A stretch of 64,000 bases of DNA from RGIG5579 sp045602025 (GTDB taxonomy: Bacteria > Bacillota > Clostridia > Oscillospirales > SIG627). Every line of letters begins with the position of its first letter. Positions within the stretch are counted from its first letter, which is position 1. The stretch covers positions 1 through 64,000 of the forward strand of contig JAZSAT010000038.1 in NCBI GenBank assembly GCA_045602025.1. Direction: 5' to 3'. Shown here one piece after another: positions 1 through 8,738 of this stretch. Made by a program: the position numbers and the translations under genes. A model generated the notes under the pieces. That model worked only from the letters and a program-made list of their open reading frames with translations. It did no database searches and was not told the origin of the DNA.

Positions 1-1
1 T

Positions 2-742
2 GAGAACGCTCTTGACTGGATTGGCAGACCTTGGGATCCCTCTAAGTTTAACAAGGCTGATAAGTCCACCTGTGCTGCTAACCCCAACTCACGCTTTACC
101 GCTCCTGCTGAGAACTGCCCCTGCATTTCTGAAGAATTCGACAAGGGCGCAGGCGTTCCCATTTCTGCAATCGTATTCGGTGGCAGAAGAGCAAAGCTTG
201 CTCCTCTGGTTTACCAGTCCAAGGATTGGAAGAACGGCGTGTTCGTAGGTGCTACCATGGCTTCTGAGACCACCGCTGGTGCTGCAGGTGCTGTCGGCGG
301 TGTTCGTCACGATCCTATGGCAATGCTTCCCTTCTGCGGCTACAACATGGGTGACTACTTCCAGCATTGGCTCGATATGGGCGAAAAGCTTGGCGACAAG
401 GCTCCCAAGATCTTCAATGTTAACTGGTTCCGTACCGACGACGAAGGCAACTTCGTATGGCCCGGCTTCGGTGACAATATGAGAGTTCTCAACTGGATCA
501 TCGATCGTTGCGAAGGCAAGGCTGACGCAAGCGAGACCGCAATCGGCTACATTCCCAAGCCCGAAGATATCGACCTGACCGACCTTGATATGGACATCGA
601 GGTTCTCAAGTCCATCCTCACCGTTGATAAGGACGCTTGGAACGAATATGCTGCAGATGTTGAAGAATACTTCAAGAAGTTTGACCGTCTCCCCGCTGAA
701 CTGAAAGCACAGCTTGAGACCCTGAAGGCAAACCTGAAATAA
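2..742 (+). CDS. pckG: Phosphoenolpyruvate carboxykinase (GTP), C-terminal part
   Basis: The reading frame is open from the first bases of the window, so the 5' end lies outside; 246 codons remain of a family that is usually about 600 residues. The enzyme interconverts oxaloacetate plus GTP with PEP, CO2 and GDP in the cytosol. Visible signatures are SAIVFGGRR, then FVGATMASETT, and NVNWFRTDDEG near the C-terminus, all typical of the GTP-dependent family rather than the ATP family. Codon use is strongly biased (GCT, GGT, AAG, ATC), as in highly expressed genes. An intrinsic terminator follows 10 bases after the stop. The sequence match is clear; only the missing N-terminus limits the call. 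Confidence 0.94.
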   Translation, partial: ENALDWIGRPWDPSKFNKADKSTCAANPNSRFTAPAENCPCISEEFDKGAGVPISAIVFGGRRAKLAPLVYQSKDWKNGVFVGATMASETTAGAAGAVGGVRHDPMAMLPFCGYNMGDYFQHWLDMGEKLGDKAPKIFNVNWFRTDDEGNFVWPGFGDNMRVLNWIIDRCEGKADASETAIGYIPKPEDIDLTDLDMDIEVLKSILTVDKDAWNEYAADVEEYFKKFDRLPAELKAQLETLKANLK

Positions 743-751
743 AAAAATAAA

Positions 752-779
752 AACACGGAGCAAAAGCTCCGTGTTTTTT
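752..779 (+). terminator. Intrinsic terminator of the PEP carboxykinase gene
   Basis: The stem ACACGGAGC/GCTCCGTGT has a loop of four A and is followed by a run of T. It lies directly after the stop codon at 742. Confidence 0.9.
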
Positions 780-784
780 CTGCG

Positions 785-814
785 TAAAAAACCTCGATGA
801 AATTCATCGAGGTT
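785..814 (-). terminator. Intrinsic terminator of the NSS transporter gene
   Basis: The stem AACCTCGATGAA/TTCATCGAGGTT is followed on the minus strand by a T run. It sits immediately downstream of the minus-strand stop at 820, so two convergent genes each have their own hairpin here. Confidence 0.85.
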
Positions 815-819
815 TTTCT

Positions 820-2316
820 TTATTCTTCGTCAGCGTTGCAGCCGGTCTCTTTGTTTTTAAAGAATACAAAATATACAATCATGCCAATGGCAAGAAGCGC
901 GTAAGCAGACAAGGTAATACCAAGTCCGTTTGCGGAAAAGGCTCTGACTGCATCTGCTTTGGGGAAGATCAGATCGTAAACGCCGAAAATCTCGATCACA
1001 ATAATGAGAATCGGGGTTACATATTTTACCATGAACATAAATACAGGGCGGAAAAAGCCAAGCTTCTGACCGTCTTCCTTCATTTCTTCAACAGCCTTTT
1101 TCGGACCAAAGATCCATCCAATGGCAATACAGCTAAAGAACGCGCATACCGGCATCAGAACTGTGTTGGTAATAATATCAAACAGGTCAAGAAGATTCTG
1201 TCCGAATACTGTGATACCCTCTTCACCGTTCAACGCCTGACCCAGGGAGATCCCTACCGGAATAGAAACGGCAAAGCAAATCAAAGCAAGAATAGAAACT
1301 GCCTTCTTACGAGGAATACAAAACTTTTGGATCACAAACTGGCAAACCACTTCGAGGAGCGAAATTACGGAAGTAACCGCCGCGATCACAACCATAGCAA
1401 AGAAGAAGAGGCTGATCACCTTACCGATCACACCAAGATCCTCAAATACCAAAGGAAGAGTCTGGAACATCAAGCCAACGCCATGGAATGAGCCCGCTTC
1501 CATACCGGTGGTTGCCGTATAATGATATACAGCAGGGAAAATTGCAAAGCCGGCAAGCAGTGCCACCGCCGTATCAAAAACACAGATCATAGCAGTAGAC
1601 TTCATAATATTGATCTCTTTTCCCGTGTAAGAGCCGTAAGCCACCATTGCACCCATACCCAAAGACAGGGAGTAAAATGCCTGGCCCATTGCGGCTAAAA
1701 TTCCGGTTCCGGAAAGACGGGAAAAATCCGGTTTCAGATAAAAAAGAAGGCCTTCCTTTACCCCTTCCCCGAGACAAAGAGAAAAGACCACCGTCCCCAC
1801 AAGGATCAGAAACAGTGCCGGCATCAAAACCTTGGACGCCTTCTCAATACCGCCCTTGACACCCGCCATTACAACAAACAAAGCAAGACCGATAAAGATC
1901 GCGGTGAAAAGGATCACTTGCCATTCATTTCCGGCAAAGGATGCAAATGTTCCCGCATTTCCCCGGAAGGAGTTGACCGCAAATCGAACAGTATACCCAC
2001 CAAGAACCGAATAATAGCAAGCAATAAATGCCGGGATCAGTACAGCAAGCACGCCGAACCAACCAACATTTTTATTTATCTTCTTAAATGCTGTAACCGG
2101 ATTTGCCTGGGCTCTTCGTCCGATAAAGATCTCACAGGTCATGGTAACCACACCGATAAAGAGCACACAAGCAATATACACCAGAACAAATGCCGCTCCG
2201 CCGTAGTCGTGAGTCTTATAGGGGAAACCCCAAAGGTTTCCAAGGCCTACCGCAGATCCGGCAGCTGCCAAGACAAAACCGATACCGCTGGCAAAACCGT
2301 TTTGTTTCGTTTTCAT
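820..2316 (-). CDS. Sodium-dependent transporter of the NSS (SNF) family
   Basis: A 498-residue polytopic membrane protein. Residues about 8-45 carry the TM1 signature of the neurotransmitter:sodium symporter family, with AGSAVGLGNLWGFPY matching the unwound TM1 region that binds Na+ and substrate in LeuT-type carriers. Eleven to twelve hydrophobic segments follow, the usual number for bacterial members. It probably imports an amino acid or related amine with Na+; the substrate cannot be read from the sequence. The gene is monocistronic, with its own promoter (2348-2376), an AAAGG ribosome site and a terminator. The start ATG at 2316 gives MKTKQNGFAS, the normal beginning of the family. Confidence 0.93.
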   Translation of the reverse strand: MKTKQNGFASGIGFVLAAAGSAVGLGNLWGFPYKTHDYGGAAFVLVYIACVLFIGVVTMTCEIFIGRRAQANPVTAFKKINKNVGWFGVLAVLIPAFIACYYSVLGGYTVRFAVNSFRGNAGTFASFAGNEWQVILFTAIFIGLALFVVMAGVKGGIEKASKVLMPALFLILVGTVVFSLCLGEGVKEGLLFYLKPDFSRLSGTGILAAMGQAFYSLSLGMGAMVAYGSYTGKEINIMKSTAMICVFDTAVALLAGFAIFPAVYHYTATTGMEAGSFHGVGLMFQTLPLVFEDLGVIGKVISLFFFAMVVIAAVTSVISLLEVVCQFVIQKFCIPRKKAVSILALICFAVSIPVGISLGQALNGEEGITVFGQNLLDLFDIITNTVLMPVCAFFSCIAIGWIFGPKKAVEEMKEDGQKLGFFRPVFMFMVKYVTPILIIVIEIFGVYDLIFPKADAVRAFSANGLGITLSAYALLAIGMIVYFVFFKNKETGCNADEE

Positions 2317-2347
2317 AATTTAAACCTTTCTTTCACAAAATCGTCCT

Positions 2348-2376
2348 ATTCTACCATAAATATGGAAATAAATCAA
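2348..2376 (-). promoter_or_regulatory. Promoter of the NSS transporter gene
   Basis: On the minus strand, TTGATT, 17 bases, then TAGAAT, about 30 bases upstream of the ATG at 2316. Confidence 0.6.
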
Positions 2377-2383
2377 GATGCAC

Positions 2384-2417
2384 AAAAAAATCACCGCGCT
2401 CATCGCGCGGTGATTTT
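2384..2417 (-). terminator. Intrinsic terminator of the MalK-type ATPase gene
   Basis: A perfect 13-bp stem (arms 2387-2399 and 2405-2417, core ATCACCGCGC) is followed on the minus strand by seven T. It lies 9 bases past the minus-strand stop at 2426. Confidence 0.9.
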
Positions 2418-2425
2418 GATATTTC

Positions 2426-3544
2426 TTAGTGGCAGAAGCAAATTTCGGTGTCTTTATCAAAGAAGTGCATTCTGTTGATATCAAATGCAACCTTGATAGA
2501 ATCACCAACCTTAGCCTTGGAGCGAGGAGATACTCTTGCGATGAAGTTGGATTCCTGGCTGTTCAGGTAAAGGAAGATTTCAGCACCCATAAGCTCGGTT
2601 ACATCAACACCTGCATCGATTACCCAATCGGAGAACTGGGAGAGATACATGGGCTCGTCGTGAATTGCTTCAGAACGGATACCGGCAATGATCTCCTTGC
2701 CAACATACTGCTGAAGTTCTTCGTTCTCTGCTTTCTCTTCGGGAAGCTTGAATTCGTTTTCACCGAAGGTAAAGAAGATACCGTCTTCGCCTCTCTTCTT
2801 AATGAGCTTACCGTTGATGAAGTTCATCTGAGGAGTACCGATAAAGCCTGCAACGAAGAGGTTAACGGGGATGTCATAAAGATTTTGAGGAGTATCTACC
2901 TGCTGGATGATACCGTCCTTCATAACGACGATTCTGGAAGCCATGGTCATAGCCTCGGTCTGGTCGTGGGTTACATAGATGAAGGTTGTCTGCAGCTTCT
3001 GATGGAGCTTGGTAAGTTCAGTTCTCATGGAAGCACGGAGCTTTGCGTCCAGGTTGGAGAGAGGCTCGTCAAGAAGGAACACTTTGGGTTCACGAACGAT
3101 TGCACGACCCAGAGCAACACGCTGTCTCTGACCACCGGAAAGAGCCTTGGGCTTACGGTCAAGCAGGTGAGCGATGTCAAGGATACGAGCAGCTTCTTCT
3201 ACTCTTCTCTTGATCTCTTCCTTGGGAACCTTGCGGAGCTTCAGACCGAATGCCATGTTATCAAATACAGACATATGAGGATACAGAGCGTAGTTCTGGA
3301 ATACCATTGCAATATCTCTGTCCTTAGGAGCAACATCATTTACCAGCTTATCACCGATAAAGAGCTCACCTTCGCTGATCTCTTCAAGACCTGCTACCAT
3401 ACGAAGGGTAGTAGACTTACCGCAACCGGAAGGACCTACCAGAATGATGAATTCCTTGTCCTTGATTTCCAGGCAGAAGTCAGTAACTGCGGTTACACCG
3501 CCGGGGTATTTCTTAAAAATGTGCTTCAAAGATACACTTGCCAT
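2426..3544 (-). CDS. Sugar ABC transporter ATP-binding protein, MalK/UgpC/MsmK type
   Basis: This 372-residue ATPase energises carbohydrate importers of the CUT1 class at the inner face of the membrane. Walker A GPSGCGKST is at residues 37-45, followed by the signature ALSGGQRQR, Walker B VFLLDEPLSNLD and the H-loop YVTHDQ. About 130 C-terminal residues form the regulatory OB/TOBE region of MalK-like subunits. AGGAGG precedes the ATG at 3544. No permease or binding protein is nearby, so it is an orphan ATPase, which fits the known shared MsmK-type ATPases that serve several sugar importers. Codon use is biased as in highly expressed genes. The sugar substrate cannot be inferred. Confidence 0.95.
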   Translation of the reverse strand: MASVSLKHIFKKYPGGVTAVTDFCLEIKDKEFIILVGPSGCGKSTTLRMVAGLEEISEGELFIGDKLVNDVAPKDRDIAMVFQNYALYPHMSVFDNMAFGLKLRKVPKEEIKRRVEEAARILDIAHLLDRKPKALSGGQRQRVALGRAIVREPKVFLLDEPLSNLDAKLRASMRTELTKLHQKLQTTFIYVTHDQTEAMTMASRIVVMKDGIIQQVDTPQNLYDIPVNLFVAGFIGTPQMNFINGKLIKKRGEDGIFFTFGENEFKLPEEKAENEELQQYVGKEIIAGIRSEAIHDEPMYLSQFSDWVIDAGVDVTELMGAEIFLYLNSQESNFIARVSPRSKAKVGDSIKVAFDINRMHFFDKDTEICFCH

Positions 3545-3739
3545 TTTTTCCTCCTAAAAATATGCGCACAAATGACGCCTGATTTTCACACTCCATATCT
3601 TAACAAATTTCTCGAAGAAAAGAAAGATATTTATTCCCCAAAAATACAAAAAACAATTTATGCATTTTACACAAAAACAGAAAGAAAAGATTTTTTGACA
3701 ATCAAAATATATAGGTTTTATGCGTTTTTCAATTGTTTC

Positions 3740-3769
3740 ATTATATATTTTTATTTTCAAATTAAACAA
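3740..3769 (-). promoter_or_regulatory. Possible promoter of the MalK-type gene
   Basis: On the minus strand, TTGTTT, 18 bases, then TATAAT. The AT-rich surroundings offer other candidates, so this is tentative. Confidence 0.35.
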
Positions 3770-3840
3770 AAATATCTCCTTATAAAATTTAATATCTGCA
3801 ACATTTTTATTACTTTATTCACAAAACTTTTTAAATTTAG

Positions 3841-3870
3841 TTGCCAGAAAGGTGGCTTTGCTGATATAAT
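3841..3870 (+). promoter_or_regulatory. Promoter of the HTH-polyprenyl synthase operon
   Basis: TTGCCA, 18 bases, then TATAAT, 28 bases upstream of the ATG at 3899. Confidence 0.6.
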
Positions 3871-3898
3871 AGAATAAAAAAACAAAGGTAGGCCCATT

Positions 3899-4258
3899 AT
3901 GCGATTCAATAAACGCATCTTCTCCCTTCTTCTGGAGCAAGCAAAGGGTGATCGCTCCTGGCGACAGTTCGCCATGGACTGCGACATCAGCTATATCCAG
4001 ATGAGAAAGCTTGCTCTCGGGCAGCAGGAAAATTCTCCTCGCCTGAAGCTGATCAATAAGATCTCCCAAAATGCCGCAGGCGGCATTACCACAGAAGATC
4101 TTCTCTTCTGTTCCGGTGTATATAAAGAAACAGAGGAAAAGAAGCCCTCGGGTGCTCTTACCCGCTCGAGTGATCTTTTCAATGAGAAATTCCAGGCTCT
4201 TTCTATGGGTCAAAGAAAAATGGTTCTGGATTTCATTGACTTCCTTCAGAGCAGATGA
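3899..4258 (+). CDS. Small protein with HTH-like N-terminus
   Basis: A 119-residue cytosolic protein that I do not recognise with certainty. Residues about 15-60 (SWRQFAMDCDISYIQMRKL) look like a degenerate XRE-type helix-turn-helix, with a basic N-terminus. The C-terminal end (LSMGQRKMVLDFIDFLQ) resembles the tail of small Clostridial XRE regulators that end in a helix after LSxxxRxxVLDFIDFL. The stop overlaps the ATG of the polyprenyl synthase gene (ATGA at 4255-4258), so the two are translationally coupled. A regulatory role is inference only. Confidence 0.7.
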   Translation: MRFNKRIFSLLLEQAKGDRSWRQFAMDCDISYIQMRKLALGQQENSPRLKLINKISQNAAGGITTEDLLFCSGVYKETEEKKPSGALTRSSDLFNEKFQALSMGQRKMVLDFIDFLQSR

Positions 4259-5337
4259 ACGAAAAGCTTCTCTCTTACTTAAAGGAAAGCGGAAACATCC
4301 TTCTTTCCTATTATAAAGAAAATCCTTTCTTTGCCTTGACCCCGGCAGAACTGATGGAAGGAACCTTCGTTTATTTTGAACGCGGCGGTAAAAGGCTTCG
4401 CCCCGCCATCACGAGACTTTGCGCAGGTGCCTTAGGCGGTGATGAAGCAGAAAACGCCGCTATCCCTTGCGCCCTCGGTCTCGAGCTTTATCACAACTGG
4501 ACGCTGGTTCACGACGATATGATCGACCACGACGATACCCGCCGTGGAAAAAAAGCGGTACATAAGCTTGTAAAAGACAATTTTGCCTCCTACGGAGAGG
4601 AAAAAGCTGCGGAATACGGATTTGATACTGCTCTTTTGGCGGGAGATGCTCTTCACAGTGCCTCCGTTTATTACATTTCAAAGCTTTCCGATTCCGGCTT
4701 TGTCCCCCCTGCCGTTACCCTGAAGATCCTTTCTCTTCTGGAAGGAGAATACGGTCCCCGGCTCATCAGCGGTGAGACGATCGATACCAAAAACGGACTG
4801 CTTCACGGTGCAGGGGCCTTTTACCACATGTCCCGCGAGGATGTAACCTTTATGATGGCCGGCAAAACCGGTGCTCTCTTTGCCATCAGTGCCCTCTCCG
4901 GTGCGATGATCGGTCTGGGAAAAGCAGACCCTGCAGATGAAAAAGCACAGGCTTTGGCACGCTTTGCAGAAAACTGCGGTCTGGCCTTCCAGCTTCAGGA
5001 TGACATTCTCGGTATCACAAGCGACGAAGAAACCCTCGGCAAGCCCATTGGCAGCGATATCCGCGAAGGTAAGCCCACCATCCTCCTTCTTACCGCCTAT
5101 AAGAATGCAAGTGAAGAAGAGAAAGAATTTCTCCGTCGCGTTGTCGGTATTTCCAAGGAAAAAGATGAGATCCTCCGCGCCAGAAGCATTCTTTTGGAAA
5201 AAGGAGTGGAAGAAACCGCCAAGGAAGCAAAAATGTATCTCGACCTGGCAGAAAAAGACCTTGCCCTTCTCCCCGACTCCCACAGAAAAGATCTTTTGGA
5301 ATCCTGGCGGCTGTTTATGTTAAATCGAAATATGTAG
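4255..5337 (+). CDS. Polyprenyl diphosphate synthase (trans-isoprenyl family)
   Basis: A 360-residue enzyme that condenses isopentenyl diphosphate with allylic diphosphates. The first Asp-rich motif DDMIDHDD lies at about residues 87-94 and the second, QDDILG, at about 248-253. The second motif ends in G instead of the usual D, a variation also seen in functional synthases. GKPIGSDIREGKPT follows, as expected for Mg2+ and substrate binding. The chain length of the product cannot be predicted; farnesyl, geranylgeranyl or longer are possible. It starts inside the stop codon of the preceding gene, and a D,D-carboxypeptidase starts 4 bases after its stop, linking lipid-carrier supply with cell wall work. 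Confidence 0.9.
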   Translation: MNEKLLSYLKESGNILLSYYKENPFFALTPAELMEGTFVYFERGGKRLRPAITRLCAGALGGDEAENAAIPCALGLELYHNWTLVHDDMIDHDDTRRGKKAVHKLVKDNFASYGEEKAAEYGFDTALLAGDALHSASVYYISKLSDSGFVPPAVTLKILSLLEGEYGPRLISGETIDTKNGLLHGAGAFYHMSREDVTFMMAGKTGALFAISALSGAMIGLGKADPADEKAQALARFAENCGLAFQLQDDILGITSDEETLGKPIGSDIREGKPTILLLTAYKNASEEEKEFLRRVVGISKEKDEILRARSILLEKGVEETAKEAKMYLDLAEKDLALLPDSHRKDLLESWRLFMLNRNM

Positions 5338-5341
5338 GTGT

Positions 5342-6682
5342 ATGATGAAAAAAATAATTTCACTTTTTTTAGCAGCACTTCTTCTTGGCTTTGCCCTTCC
5401 CTTGTCGGTTTTTGCAGAAAAAGATGCGATTTACGATCTGGCACTGGATACGCAAGGAGTATATGTCTACAATTTGGAAACCGATACCGCAATTTATGAA
5501 AAAGCGGAAAACGCCCGTATGTTCCCCGCCTCCACCACCAAGATCGTAACTGCTCTTGTGGCCCTGGAGAATTGCAAAGACCCCAAGGAAGAAATGATCA
5601 CCGTGGACGATATGACCGTTTTCGACTACATCATCGAAGAGGGCGGTGTCCACATGGAATTGACCCGCGGCGAGACCTTTACTGTTTACGACCTTCTTGT
5701 AGGGCTGATGATGGCTTCCTACTGCGATGTGGCAGAGCTTCTGGCCATCCACTTCGGCGGCACAACGGAAAAATTCGTGGATATGATGAATCAAAAAGCC
5801 AAGAGCGTGGGCGCAGAAAACACAAACTTTGAAAACCCTCACGGGCTTCACCATCCCAATCACTACTCTTCTCCCAGGGACATCGCTCTTCTTTTTGAAG
5901 AGGCTTTGAAAAACGATGCCTTTCGTGAGATCATTTCTCTTCGCTCCTACACGCTTCCCGAAACAAGCCGTCATCAGGAAAGAAGCATCCGTCATACCGT
6001 TTCCTCTTATTCTGATAAAAACGACTTTTACCTTCCCTGCTATGTAGGCGGAAAGTCAGGCTTTACCAATCAAGCGGGCAGATGCCTTGCTACCTTTAGC
6101 GAAGAAAACGGTGTGTCCTATATTTCCGTGCTCCTGGGTGCCAATATGGATAACAACCGAAAATATCCGGGCAACATGGCACAGATCGAAACCCACACCC
6201 TTCTCTCCTATGCCTATGAACACTTCGATGTAAAAACCGTAATGAAAAAAGGCGAAAAGCTTGGCAAGATCCTTGTAACAGACTCAGATAAGACCCTCCC
6301 CGTCATTGCGGGAGAAGACATTGTGACCCTGGTCCGCGACGGTGCCGAGCCTACTTACGAGGTAGATATCCCCAAGGAGATCTCCGTAACGGAGATGAAG
6401 AAGAACAAAGAAGTAGGCAGTGTCCGCCTTTTTTTCAACGGAGAGATGGCAGAAGGCTCCTATCCCGCGCTCCTCTCTTGGGACGGAACTCCCATTGCCA
6501 CAAAATCCGCCATTGAAAAAGGCGCAGAAAGTGCCGCGAAAGCCGTTTCCGGCATCTTCAAAACAGATCGGGTATTTGTGATCCTCTTTATTCTCCTTGT
6601 TCTTGTGATCTTCATTTGCCTTCCCGTTTTCCGTGCGACTCAGACCCTTCACAAGAAAAAATCCCACAGACCAAAGCATTAA
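5342..6682 (+). CDS. Serine-type D-alanyl-D-alanine carboxypeptidase (S11, DacA/PBP5 type)
   Basis: A 446-residue penicillin-binding protein. Residues 1-25 form a signal peptide with AxA-like cleavage (SVFAEK). The catalytic SxxK is S64-T-T-K67, and the KTG-equivalent is K238-S-G. The SxN motif is altered: the alignment position reads S126-Y-C128-D where SGN or SAN is usual, so the Asn is Cys. A beta-rich domain follows and a membrane anchor (about residues 415-437) lies near the C-terminus. It trims the terminal D-Ala of peptidoglycan stem peptides outside the membrane. It is the last gene of the operon, closed by a bidirectional terminator. Confidence 0.93.
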   Translation: MMKKIISLFLAALLLGFALPLSVFAEKDAIYDLALDTQGVYVYNLETDTAIYEKAENARMFPASTTKIVTALVALENCKDPKEEMITVDDMTVFDYIIEEGGVHMELTRGETFTVYDLLVGLMMASYCDVAELLAIHFGGTTEKFVDMMNQKAKSVGAENTNFENPHGLHHPNHYSSPRDIALLFEEALKNDAFREIISLRSYTLPETSRHQERSIRHTVSSYSDKNDFYLPCYVGGKSGFTNQAGRCLATFSEENGVSYISVLLGANMDNNRKYPGNMAQIETHTLLSYAYEHFDVKTVMKKGEKLGKILVTDSDKTLPVIAGEDIVTLVRDGAEPTYEVDIPKEISVTEMKKNKEVGSVRLFFNGEMAEGSYPALLSWDGTPIATKSAIEKGAESAAKAVSGIFKTDRVFVILFILLVLVIFICLPVFRATQTLHKKKSHRPKH

Positions 6683-6692
6683 AAAGCACTAA

Positions 6693-6724
6693 AAAAATCC
6701 ACCCGCACAGCGGGTGGATTTTCT
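6693..6724. terminator. Bidirectional terminator between dacA-like gene and thrS
   Basis: The stem AAAATCCACCCG/CGGGTGGATTTT, flanked by A and T runs, serves convergent genes that end at 6682 (+) and 6726 (-). Confidence 0.9.
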
Positions 6725-6725
6725 T

Positions 6726-8492
6726 TTATACTCTTTCTTTCGTTTCCTTTACGATCTTTTCAAGGAAGGCCTCGAGCGTCATAGTCTCTGTTTCAGCGGT
6801 GTCACGGTTACGAACGGAAACCGTACCCTCTTCCACTTCCTTGCCGCCGAGGATCAGCATGTAGGGAACGCGGTCTACCATCTGAGCCTCGCGGATCTTG
6901 TAGCCGATCTTTTCGTTTCTCTCATCAATCTCGCAGCGGATTCCGGCAGCTCTGATGGCCTTGTAAACCTTCTGGGAATACTCTGCGCTCTTTTCGGATA
7001 CAGGAAGAACCTTCACCTGAACCGGTGCAAGCCAAGCGGGGAATTTTCCTGCGAAATGCTCGGTAAGGATACCGATAAATCTTTCAATGGAGCCGAAGCA
7101 TACTCTGTGGATCATAATAGGCTTTTTCTTTGTGCCGGTTTCATCTACATATTCCAGATCAAAGTTGATAGGCATCTGGAAGACAAGCTGAATGGTACAG
7201 CACTGCCAGCTTCTGCCAAGACTGTCTTCCAGGTGGAAGTCGATCTTGGGACCGTAGAAGGCTCCGTCGCCCTCATTGATGATATAATCAAGACCGAGTT
7301 TTTCCAAAGCACCCTTCAGTCCTTCGGTTGCTGCCTCCCAATCCTCGTCGCTGCCCATGGAATTTTCGGGACGGGTAGAAAGCTCAATAAAGTACTTAAA
7401 GCCGAATTTGGTATAAACCTCGTTGATCATATGGACCACCGCCATAATTTCATCGGTGATCTGATCGGGACGCATAAAGATGTGAGCATCGTCCTGAGTA
7501 AAGCAGCGCACGCGGAACAGTCCGTGGAGCGCACCCTTCAGTTCATGTCTGTGAACAAGGCCAAGCTCACCCATACGAATGGGAAGGTCGCGGTAAGAAT
7601 GGGGAGAGGAACGGTATACCATAACGCCGCCGGGGCAGTTCATGGGCTTTACACAGTAGGTCTCCTCATCAATGGTGGTAGAGTACATATTGTCCTTGTA
7701 ATGATCCCAGTGGCCGCTGGTTTCCCAGAGGGCACGGTTCATGATCATAGGAGTCTGCACTTCCACATAGTGATCTCTGTAATGGATCTCTCTCCAGTAA
7801 TCGATCAGGGCATTTTTCAGTGCCATACCGCGAGGCAGGAAGAAGGGGAATCCGGGGCCTTCCTCACAAAGCATAAACAGGCCCATTTCTTTGCCGATTC
7901 TGCGGTGATCTCTCTTTTCAGCCTCTTCCATCAATTTCAGGTATTCTTCCATCTCCGCAGAAGTACGGAATGCAATACCGTTGATTCTGGTCAGCATCTT
8001 ATTGTTCTTGTCGTTCTTCCAATATGCGCCGGACTGCTGAGTGATCTTAAATGCCTTCAGTGCCTTGGTGTAGGTCAGGTGAGGACCCACGCACATATCG
8101 ATATATTCGCCCTGCTGATAGAAGCTGATAGGAGCACTTTCATCCAAATCGCCGATATGCTCAACCTTATATTTCTCCTGTCTTTCCTCCATCAGTGCGA
8201 TGGCTTCCTCTCTGGGAAGAATAAAGGGCTTAATGGGAAGGTTTTCCTTCACGATCTTTCTCATTTCGTTTTCAATGCGAACAAGATCCTCGTCGGAAAG
8301 CTTCTCCTCGCCCAGATCCACATCGTAGAAGAATCCCTTCTCCGTTGCGGGACCAAAGGCAAAATCTGCCTGGGGATAAAGACGCTTGATCGCCTGTGCG
8401 CAAATGTGTGCGGCGGTGTGACGAATCACATGAAGCTCCTCTTCGGGAGTCAGATCTTCGCGGATCGCGCCGTCATTACAAATTACTTTCAT
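6726..8492 (-). CDS. thrS: Threonine--tRNA ligase (lacking the TGS domain)
   Basis: A class II aminoacyl-tRNA synthetase of 588 residues that charges tRNA-Thr. The protein starts almost directly with the editing domain (HTAAHICAQ, the HxxxH motif, at about residues 25-33). It therefore lacks the roughly 60-residue TGS domain of E. coli-type enzymes, which explains the short length. The catalytic core (MNCPGGVMVYR, FRVRCFTQDDAHIF) and anticodon-binding domain are intact. The ribosome site GGAGGAAACGAA supports the ATG at 8492. Expression is controlled by a T-box leader immediately upstream. Confidence 0.97.
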   Translation of the reverse strand: MKVICNDGAIREDLTPEEELHVIRHTAAHICAQAIKRLYPQADFAFGPATEKGFFYDVDLGEEKLSDEDLVRIENEMRKIVKENLPIKPFILPREEAIALMEERQEKYKVEHIGDLDESAPISFYQQGEYIDMCVGPHLTYTKALKAFKITQQSGAYWKNDKNNKMLTRINGIAFRTSAEMEEYLKLMEEAEKRDHRRIGKEMGLFMLCEEGPGFPFFLPRGMALKNALIDYWREIHYRDHYVEVQTPMIMNRALWETSGHWDHYKDNMYSTTIDEETYCVKPMNCPGGVMVYRSSPHSYRDLPIRMGELGLVHRHELKGALHGLFRVRCFTQDDAHIFMRPDQITDEIMAVVHMINEVYTKFGFKYFIELSTRPENSMGSDEDWEAATEGLKGALEKLGLDYIINEGDGAFYGPKIDFHLEDSLGRSWQCCTIQLVFQMPINFDLEYVDETGTKKKPIMIHRVCFGSIERFIGILTEHFAGKFPAWLAPVQVKVLPVSEKSAEYSQKVYKAIRAAGIRCEIDERNEKIGYKIREAQMVDRVPYMLILGGKEVEEGTVSVRNRDTAETETMTLEAFLEKIVKETKERV

Positions 8493-8504
8493 TTCGTTTC
8501 CTCC

Positions 8505-8735
8505 TTATTACGGGGTAAAAAAATACACCCCGAAGCAAAATGCCTCGGGGTGAGATGATCCCACGGTTCCACCCGAATTCAGACTTTATGTCTGCCCTTC
8601 GTTTTCCTTTTTTCGCAAGGGTACGCCGCCATTTCCTGCGGAACTTTACAAGGACGGTACAGAAAAAGACCGATCGGCGGCTCACACCCTCCCGCCTCTC
8701 TGAAGAACGGCACTCTTTTTCCACATGTTCCTATC
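8505..8735 (-). promoter_or_regulatory. T-box riboswitch leader of thrS
   Basis: The minus-strand leader starts about 8732. It contains the T-box antiterminator element GGGTGGAACCGTGG (8561-8574), followed by a terminator. The stem I region contains AGAGAGGCGGGAGGG and GTGAGCCGCC, typical of the upper part of T-box stem I. An ACC triplet (8656-8658) on the 3' side of stem I is the likely specifier codon, matching threonine. Uncharged tRNA-Thr would stabilise the antiterminator and allow thrS transcription. The T-box identity is clear from sequence; the exact stem I fold is inferred. Confidence 0.93.
8517..8552 (-). terminator. Regulated terminator of the thrS T-box
   Basis: The stem CACCCCGAGGC/GCTTCGGGGTG (minus strand) is followed by a run of seven T. 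Its 5' arm lies just after the T-box sequence, so it is mutually exclusive with the antiterminator. Confidence 0.9.
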
Positions 8736-8738
8736 CTT

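Larger units (their letters stand above)
3545..3898. other. AT-rich divergent intergenic region
   Basis: This is a 354-base stretch without genes, very rich in A and T. It holds the divergent promoters of the MalK-type gene and of the HTH-polyprenyl synthase operon. The stretch between the candidate minus-strand start near 3733 and the ATG at 3544 would be an untranslated leader of about 190 bases. I see no clear hairpin or riboswitch in it. Confidence 0.6.

Noticed and set aside
2429..3877. A 482-codon plus-strand frame opposite the MalK-type gene
   Set aside because: It is antisense to an ABC ATPase with all motifs; the extension into the spacer is AT-rich low-complexity sequence.
6714..8558. 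A 614-codon open frame on the plus strand opposite thrS
   Set aside because: It is the antisense shadow of thrS, runs into the T-box leader, has no ribosome site, and its composition is that of a reversed coding frame.
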